NCBI GenBank assembly: GCA_003162655.1
Contig: PMMY01000203.1
Span: forward strand, 6,913-12,086
From: Methanobacterium sp.
GTDB lineage: Archaea > Methanobacteriota > Methanobacteria > Methanobacteriales > Methanobacteriaceae
DNA: 5,174 bases
Reading direction: 5' to 3'
Of this stretch, positions 1-5,174 are shown piece after piece. The notes beneath the pieces were generated by a model. It had not been told where the DNA came from, did not search any database, and worked only from the letters and a program-made list of their open reading frames with translations. The position numbers were made by a program, and so were the translations under genes. Every line of letters starts with the position of its first letter. Within the stretch, counting starts at the first letter, position 1.

Positions 1-884
1 AGCATTTCTAGATCGAAACGTGTTCTCTGTTCCAATCTTTGGGCTTCTACAAGCTTGTTCTGAGAGTGCAACACAACCAATCTTTCTTCAAGTTCTTTTT
101 CAATATCGTTTACTGCAGTTTTTATCTTATTTTTAGATGTCACAAAGTGTTTGGCAGGAAATACTACAATTCTGTCCATTTCCCTTTTAACTTTACCCAG
201 AAGTGGATCTATCGTTGATATTGCATCCACTTCATCACCAAACAGCTCAATACGTATTGCTGTATTTCCATGTGCCGGATGTATTTCAATTACATCTCCC
301 CGTACCCTGAACTTACCTCTACTGAAATCTATGTCGTTTCGCTCGTACTGCATCTGTACCAAGGTAGATATGATATTTTCTCTTCCATCGGTGTCCCCCA
401 CTTGAACTGAAAGCACCAATCCACCGTAATCTTCAGGGGATCCTATACCATATATGCAAGAAACACTGCTGACAACTATTACATCATCTCTAGATAAGAG
501 AGATTGTGTAGTTGAATGCCTCATCATGTCGATCTCATCGTTAATTGAGGCTTCTTTGTCAATGTAGGTATCAGACTGTGCAATGTATGCTTCTGGTTGA
601 TAATAATCGTAGTAACTTACGAAGTACTCAACTGCATTATTAGGAAAGAACTCTTTGAACTCCTCATAAAGCTGTGCTGCTAATGTTTTGTTATGGGATA
701 TTACCAGGGTTGGCTTTTGAACTTTTTGGATTACGTTAGCCATTGTAAAAGTTTTACCAGAACCTGTTACACCGAGTAGTGTCTGATGTTTTAGACCATT
801 TTTTATCCCATCAGAAAGGGATTTAATTGCCTTTGGTTGGTCTCCTAATGGTTTGTAAGCTGATATAAGTTTAAATTCTGACAT
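1..884 (-). CDS. uvrB: UvrB, excinuclease ABC subunit B (N-terminal part, cut by window edge)
   Basis: UvrB is the DNA-binding helicase-like ATPase of nucleotide excision repair. It receives damaged DNA from UvrA, clamps one strand behind a beta-hairpin and recruits UvrC for incision. Translating the minus strand from the ATG at 884-882 gives 294 residues with no stop, so roughly the first half of a ~650-residue family member is visible. Visible landmarks are the adenine-contact segment PLGDQP (12-17), Walker A TGSGKT (40-45), NKTLAAQLY (65-73), the tyrosine-rich hairpin beginning [10 protein letters not shown] (91-100), SVSCIYGIG (140-148), QYERND (179-184) and [13 protein letters not shown] (192-204), ending in RTRFDLEM. 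The order and spacing match bacterial UvrB throughout. The start is supported by AGAGG at 898-894, nine bases upstream. The helicase C-terminal half and the UvrC-binding UVR tail lie outside the window. It is divergent from uvrC. Identification is very secure; where it ends is unknown. Confidence 0.97.
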   Translation of the reverse strand, partial: MSEFKLISAYKPLGDQPKAIKSLSDGIKNGLKHQTLLGVTGSGKTFTMANVIQKVQKPTLVISHNKTLAAQLYEEFKEFFPNNAVEYFVSYYDYYQPEAYIAQSDTYIDKEASINDEIDMMRHSTTQSLLSRDDVIVVSSVSCIYGIGSPEDYGGLVLSVQVGDTDGRENIISTLVQMQYERNDIDFSRGKFRVRGDVIEIHPAHGNTAIRIELFGDEVDAISTIDPLLGKVKREMDRIVVFPAKHFVTSKNKIKTAVNDIEKELEERLVVLHSQNKLVEAQRLEQRTRFDLEM

Positions 885-893
885 TTTTTAATT

Positions 894-898
894 CCTCT
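894..898 (-). promoter_or_regulatory. Ribosome binding site of uvrB
   Basis: On the minus strand AGAGG lies nine bases before the ATG at 884, within a purine-rich AAGAGGAA context. It is complementary to the CCUC-type 3' end of archaeal 16S rRNA and fixes the uvrB start. Confidence 0.7.
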
Positions 899-920
899 TA
901 AAAAATAAGAAAATACAATA

Positions 921-936
921 TTAATAAATATTCTAG
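921..936 (-). promoter_or_regulatory. Putative TATA box region of uvrB
   Basis: Read on the minus strand this segment is CTAGAATATTTATTAA, containing an AT-rich TATA-like stretch. Archaeal TATA boxes are centred about 26-27 bp before the start site, which would place transcription initiation near 898-900 and give a short leader carrying the AGAGG site. The region is so AT-rich that other boxes are possible. The left half in + coordinates is part of a 13-bp repeat found again at 1085-1097. Confidence 0.4.
924..936 (+). repeat. 13-bp direct repeat, copy 1 (uvrB side)
   Basis: ATAAATATTCTAG, identical to 1085-1097. This copy overlaps the predicted uvrB TATA-like box. The repeat may be a shared regulatory site, or a chance match in AT-rich DNA. 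Confidence 0.5.
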
Positions 937-1080
937 TTTTAATTTAGAAATAGACTTGATTTAAGCATGTTTAGCTATAATATGGGATTTTCACTTATGA
1001 AGTTTGATATTTAATTATATATTGATAATCACTTTATAATAATTACTTCTGAAATATTATACTATTAATATAACCTTATG

Positions 1081-1090
1081 TTATATAAAT
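1081..1090 (+). promoter_or_regulatory. Candidate distal TATA box for uvrC
   Basis: TTATATAAAT is a good archaeal TATA-like match. It would start transcription near 1110 and give a leader of about 75 nt that contains the T9 run at 1125-1133. A second AT-rich box, AATATTAAAT around 1152-1161, would instead initiate near 1180 and give an almost leaderless uvrC mRNA. The sequence alone does not decide between them. Confidence 0.3.
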
Positions 1091-1097
1091 ATTCTAG
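1085..1097 (+). repeat. 13-bp direct repeat, copy 2 (uvrC side)
   Basis: ATAAATATTCTAG, identical to 924-936 and in the same orientation. Here it extends from TTAT into a TATA-like stretch and overlaps the palindrome TTCTAGAA at 1092-1099. Confidence 0.5.
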
Positions 1098-1104
1098 AAG
1101 TTAT

Positions 1105-1133
1105 AAAAAAAAATTAGATAAAGATTTTTTTTT
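1105..1133. repeat. A9/T9 inverted repeat between uvrB and uvrC
   Basis: Nine consecutive A (1105-1113) and nine consecutive T (1125-1133) flank an 11-nt spacer, so the arms are perfectly complementary and each strand ends in a T9 run. Archaeal RNA polymerase can terminate at oligo-T tracts, so this could stop transcription in both directions. A/T tracts also cause DNA bending and poor nucleosome-like packing, which would be an alternative role. Confidence 0.45.
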
Positions 1134-1187
1134 GATTATTAAATAATTGGAAATATTAAATAACAACTTCAAAGTTTGATTTGCGAG

Positions 1188-2972
1188 ATGAATATTTTGG
1201 CTATAAAAAGCAATGATCCAGATGATCTTCCACTGGTACCCGGTGTTTATATGATGAGGGATTCTTCAGATCATATATTGTACGTTGGGAAGGCAAAATC
1301 CCTAAAAAAGAGGGTGAAATCCTACTTCAGAAACGATCTTGATCCTAAAACCAGGGCTCTTATGAAACAATTCCATCATTTGGAATACATGGTAACCGAC
1401 ACAGAAAAAGAGGCGCTAATACTAGAATCTAATCTTATTAAAAAGCATATGCCTAGGTACAACATAAGATTAAAGGATGATAAGAGGTATCCATACATCA
1501 AAGTAACCAATGAAACCTTTCCTAGGGTACTCATAACCCGCAGAGTACTTGATGATGGATCATTCTATTATGGTCCATTTCCAGAAGCTACAGCACTTAG
1601 GAAATTGGTAAAATTTCTTAAAACCATTTTTAAAGTCAGAGATTGTAAGAGAATGGACGGCCCATGTCTTAACTATCAGATAGACTTATGTAACGCACCG
1701 TGTGATAAGAAGATAACACAAGAAGAATATAAAAAACTAATTGATAACGTTTCATTTTTCTTTGAAGGCAAGTACAGTGAAATTACGCAAGCCCTTAAAT
1801 CGGAAATGATTGAGGCAGCTGATAACCATGAATATGAAAAGGCAGCCATTTTAAGGGATCAACTAAACTCTGTAGAAGAAGTACTTGAAAAGCAGAAGAT
1901 GGAATTTACCAGAAGCCTTGATCAGGATGTAGTTGCATCGGCATCTGACAGTGAACTTGCATGTGTTGTTGTATTCTCTGTACGTGAGGGTAAGATCATT
2001 GGAAAAGATGATTTTTTAATGAGCGGTGCAGAAAATACATCTGAAGAGAAAATTATATCAGCATTCCTTAAACAGTACTACACTGGTCCAAGACATGTTC
2101 CTTCAAAGATAATAATTCCAAAGATAGTTGAAGACAAAAAACTCGTTGAAGAATGGTTATCTGAGAAAAGAGAAGCTCCTGTATCCATTGAAATACCAAC
2201 AGAGGGTGTTGAATATCGACTGATCAGAATGGTTTCTAAAAATGCAGAGATAATACTCAACCATCAAAAAGAGGTTAAAGGAGCACTTTTAGATCTTAAA
2301 AAATATTTAGGAATTCCTAGAATACCTAAAAGGATAGAAGCATTTGATATATCCAATATAAGCGGGAAAATGGCAGTTGGATCTATGGTTGTATTTGAGA
2401 ACGGTGCGCCTAATAAGAAGTACTATAGAAAATATAAGATTCTAACTGAAGGACCAGATGATTATGCAATGATGAGAGAAATGCTTGAAAGACGATACAC
2501 AAACATAATAAATGATAAAAGTCCATCTCCAGATCTTGTTCTGGTAGATGGTGGTAAAGGCCAGTTAAATGTTGCAACCGATGTTTTTAAATCGTTAGGA
2601 GTAACTAATATTCCAGTAATAGGTCTTGCAAAGGAGTTTGAACATGTATTTATACCTCAAACACCGAGTCCATTGATATTACCACGTGATTCAGAAGCTT
2701 TGCTATTGTTACAGAGAATAAGAGATGAAGCCCACAGATTTGCCGTGAACTACCATAAAAAGTTGCGTTCAAAAGAATTAGAAAAATCCTTGCTGGATAA
2801 AATACCAGGAGTTGGTAATAAAAGGAAAATTAAACTCTTAAAACACTTTGGAGATATATCAAATCTTGAAAAGGCCAGTATCAATGATATTGCCATGGTT
2901 GATGGTATAAGTAGGAAACTTGCAATTAAAATACACGAACATCTAGATGAAATTATATATAAACAAGAATAA
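1188..2972 (+). CDS. uvrC: UvrC, excinuclease ABC subunit C
   Basis: UvrC is the dual-incision nuclease of nucleotide excision repair and cuts 3' and then 5' of the lesion in the UvrB-DNA complex. From the ATG at 1188 it has 594 residues, the usual family length. The N-terminal GIY-YIG nuclease domain spans about 15-100, with GVY (19-21), [12 protein letters not shown] (32-43) and LE (79-80); Y32, R42 and E80 are the likely catalytic residues. A four-cysteine cluster (C153, C160, C168, C172) matches the site that holds a 4Fe-4S cluster in E. coli UvrC. A UVR motif for UvrB binding lies at about 199-235. The RNase H-like nuclease domain has FDISNISG with D387, GPDD (424/425), LVDGGKGQ with D454, and AHRF with H516. 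Two helix-hairpin-helix motifs close the protein (IPGVG at 539-543 and about 568-590). Starting instead at TTG 1176 would add four residues; neither start has a clear ribosome site, and ATG is preferred. All key residues are present, so it should be active. Confidence 0.97.
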   Translation: MNILAIKSNDPDDLPLVPGVYMMRDSSDHILYVGKAKSLKKRVKSYFRNDLDPKTRALMKQFHHLEYMVTDTEKEALILESNLIKKHMPRYNIRLKDDKRYPYIKVTNETFPRVLITRRVLDDGSFYYGPFPEATALRKLVKFLKTIFKVRDCKRMDGPCLNYQIDLCNAPCDKKITQEEYKKLIDNVSFFFEGKYSEITQALKSEMIEAADNHEYEKAAILRDQLNSVEEVLEKQKMEFTRSLDQDVVASASDSELACVVVFSVREGKIIGKDDFLMSGAENTSEEKIISAFLKQYYTGPRHVPSKIIIPKIVEDKKLVEEWLSEKREAPVSIEIPTEGVEYRLIRMVSKNAEIILNHQKEVKGALLDLKKYLGIPRIPKRIEAFDISNISGKMAVGSMVVFENGAPNKKYYRKYKILTEGPDDYAMMREMLERRYTNIINDKSPSPDLVLVDGGKGQLNVATDVFKSLGVTNIPVIGLAKEFEHVFIPQTPSPLILPRDSEALLLLQRIRDEAHRFAVNYHKKLRSKELEKSLLDKIPGVGNKRKIKLLKHFGDISNLEKASINDIAMVDGISRKLAIKIHEHLDEIIYKQE

Positions 2973-3137
2973 ATATTGAGCTGGATAAACTGTATTCCAA
3001 GAATAAAATATCAAATTTATACGTTATATGTTAATTTAATTGGAACATTGAAGATTCGAATATTTTATTATTCTGACCCTTAAATTGGTAAGATTTAAGA
3101 GATACATTGACCAAATACTTCTATAAAGGTACTCATC
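2973..3137. other. Intergenic region between uvrC and the response regulator
   Basis: This 165-bp AT-rich gap has no credible ORF. It contains a small hairpin TATTC-CAA-GAATA (2993-3005) just after uvrC without a following T run, so it is a poor terminator candidate. It also contains AAATTTATAC at 3013-3022, a TATA-like box that could drive the downstream gene from about 3045, and an 8-bp palindrome ATTCGAAT at 3054-3061 placed just after that start point. The gap length suggests that the downstream genes have their own promoter. Confidence 0.6.
3013..3022 (+). promoter_or_regulatory. Candidate TATA box for the response regulator operon
   Basis: AAATTTATAC has the purine-rich BRE-like start and TATA core expected of an archaeal promoter. 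Initiation would be near 3045, giving a leader of about 90 nt. An alternative AT-rich stretch lies at 3059-3070, so this is tentative. Confidence 0.3.
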
Positions 3138-4406
<1,269 letters not shown>

Positions 4407-4442
4407 ACTTAGATTAAATTAAATAATATCTGGAAGTTTAAT

Positions 4443-4447
4443 GGGGG
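4443..4447 (+). promoter_or_regulatory. Ribosome binding site deciding the KaiC-like start
   Basis: GGGGG sits eight bases before the ATG at 4456, good spacing for translation initiation. It favours the 4456 start over the in-frame ATG at 4441, within whose first codons it lies. Confidence 0.45.
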
Positions 4448-4455
4448 TTTCTGTC

Positions 4456-5145
4456 ATGAAAAGAATTAAAAGTGGGATAGAAGGAATTGATGGTATAACC
4501 AATGGATTTCCAATGGGAAGATCTATGCTTGTAACTGGTGATGCAGGTTCAGGTAAAACAATTTTTGGACTTCAATTTGCAAGAAGTAGTTGTATTCAAG
4601 GTTATAAAACGGTTTATATAACAACTGAGGAAGATGCTTCTGATCTTTACACTCAGGGTGATACCTTTAATTGGGATCTAAAGTCTTATACTGAGAATGG
4701 GCTTTTAAGTTTCAATGAACTTGCAGGAGTAAGGGCACGTGTTACTGAGGCCGAAATGAGTATTGATATTGGATCTATGAAGGGTAGCTTCTCAAAATTT
4801 GTTAATGAACTACCAGAGAATACTCAAACAGTGATCATAGATAATATAGGTAGTTACACGGCTAAACTTACCCCATACGAGTTTAGGGATCGTTTCGATC
4901 TTTTGATATATGATCTGAAAATGCGTGATATCACAGCACTTGTCATACTCGACAGCGCTACTTCCAATGAATTCAATGAAATAGCATTATTCTCTGTTTA
5001 CGGTGCTTTAAGACTCATGAAACGTGAAAATCCTTACACAGGTCGTCGTGAACGCGTTATGGATATCATGAAAATGAGAAGTACAAAAACACCTACACAG
5101 TTCATAAGCTATGAAATAAATTCGAATGGAATTACTGTAATCTAA
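4456..5145 (+). CDS. Single-domain KaiC-like / RAD55-family ATPase
   Basis: A 229-residue RecA-fold ATPase of the KaiC-like group, soluble, with one ATPase domain (circadian KaiC has two). Visible are the family start [20 protein letters not shown] (5-24), Walker A GDAGSGKT (28-35), the Glu pair in YITTEED (E58/E59) that activates water for ATP hydrolysis, Walker B VIID (126-129) followed by N130, and the C-terminal [13 protein letters not shown] segment typical of the family. Such proteins usually hexamerise on ATP binding. In archaea they have been proposed as signalling hubs, and they also resemble RadA-type recombinases, though nothing here points to a DNA repair role. The gene starts about 50 bp after the response regulator and is probably in the same operon. 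ATG 4456 has GGGGG at 4443-4447, eight bases upstream, and gives the usual family N-terminus. An in-frame ATG at 4441 would add five residues (MGVSV) and has GGAAG upstream; it remains possible. Its client or ligand is unknown. Confidence 0.9.
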   Translation: MKRIKSGIEGIDGITNGFPMGRSMLVTGDAGSGKTIFGLQFARSSCIQGYKTVYITTEEDASDLYTQGDTFNWDLKSYTENGLLSFNELAGVRARVTEAEMSIDIGSMKGSFSKFVNELPENTQTVIIDNIGSYTAKLTPYEFRDRFDLLIYDLKMRDITALVILDSATSNEFNEIALFSVYGALRLMKRENPYTGRRERVMDIMKMRSTKTPTQFISYEINSNGITVI

Positions 5146-5155
5146 AAAATTTTTA
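5144..5155 (+). terminator. Possible weak oligo-T terminator after the KaiC-like gene
   Basis: The stop codon runs directly into A6 followed by T5 (5150-5154), a self-complementary A/T block. Archaeal termination can use a T tract of about five, but this one is short and the window ends 20 bp later, so the end of the operon is not established. Confidence 0.25.
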
Positions 5156-5174
5156 AAATCCTTCGATTATAAAT

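Larger units (their letters stand above)
885..1187. other. Divergent uvrB-uvrC intergenic region
   Basis: About 300 bp of extremely AT-rich DNA without a credible coding region in either direction. It must hold the promoters of both repair genes. Recognisable items are the uvrB ribosome site and TATA-like box near 894-936, an exact 13-bp direct repeat (924-936 and 1085-1097), an 8-bp palindrome TTCTAGAA at 1092-1099, and an A9/T9 inverted repeat at 1105-1133. I see no tRNA, structured RNA or riboswitch in it. Confidence 0.8.

Noticed and set aside
151..405. Open reading frame of 84 codons on the + strand
   Set aside because: It lies antisense within uvrB, whose minus-strand translation matches the family residue by residue. 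The + product is serine-rich and resembles nothing.
2078..2260. 60-codon minus-strand ORF inside uvrC
   Set aside because: It is antisense to the central part of a well-conserved gene, with no ribosome site or recognisable protein.
2993..3005. Hairpin TATTC-CAA-GAATA after uvrC as an intrinsic terminator
   Set aside because: The stem is only five weak pairs with a three-base loop and no T run follows, so termination there is not supported.
4456..5145. RadA/RadB recombinase or circadian KaiC
   Set aside because: It lacks the N-terminal helix-hairpin-helix of RadA and the second ATPase domain of true KaiC; the sequence fits the single-domain KaiC-like group.

Overview
The window most likely comes from a methanogenic archaeon, probably a mesophilic member of the Methanobacteriales (Methanobacterium-like). 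The evidence is a response regulator ending in a cysteine-rich output domain that I recognise as the methanogen output domain MetOD1, a single-domain KaiC/RAD55-type ATPase, AT-rich intergenic DNA with archaeal TATA-like boxes, and AT-rich codon choice. No rRNA or other phylogenetic marker is present, so the genus is inferred.

Left part (1-2972): two nucleotide excision repair genes of the bacterial UvrABC type, transcribed divergently. uvrB reads leftward and runs off the window, so only its first 294 residues are visible. uvrC is complete and reads rightward. About 300 bp of very AT-rich DNA between them holds the promoters, an exact 13-bp direct repeat and an A9/T9 inverted repeat. UvrB and UvrC act together: UvrB verifies the lesion after UvrA loading, then recruits UvrC, which makes both incisions. 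uvrA is not in the window.

Right part (3138-5145): two signal-transduction genes on the + strand, separated by only about 35-50 bp and probably co-transcribed. The first encodes a REC-PAS-output response regulator whose C-terminal domain resembles the V4R fold and carries a cluster of conserved-looking cysteines. The second encodes a one-domain KaiC-like ATPase with intact Walker A, a Glu-Glu pair and Walker B. No histidine kinase is present. The pairing suggests a regulator that hands a phosphorylation or ligand signal to an ATPase switch. This is the least characterised and most interesting part of the window.

No tRNA, rRNA, CRISPR, insertion sequence or integrase was seen.
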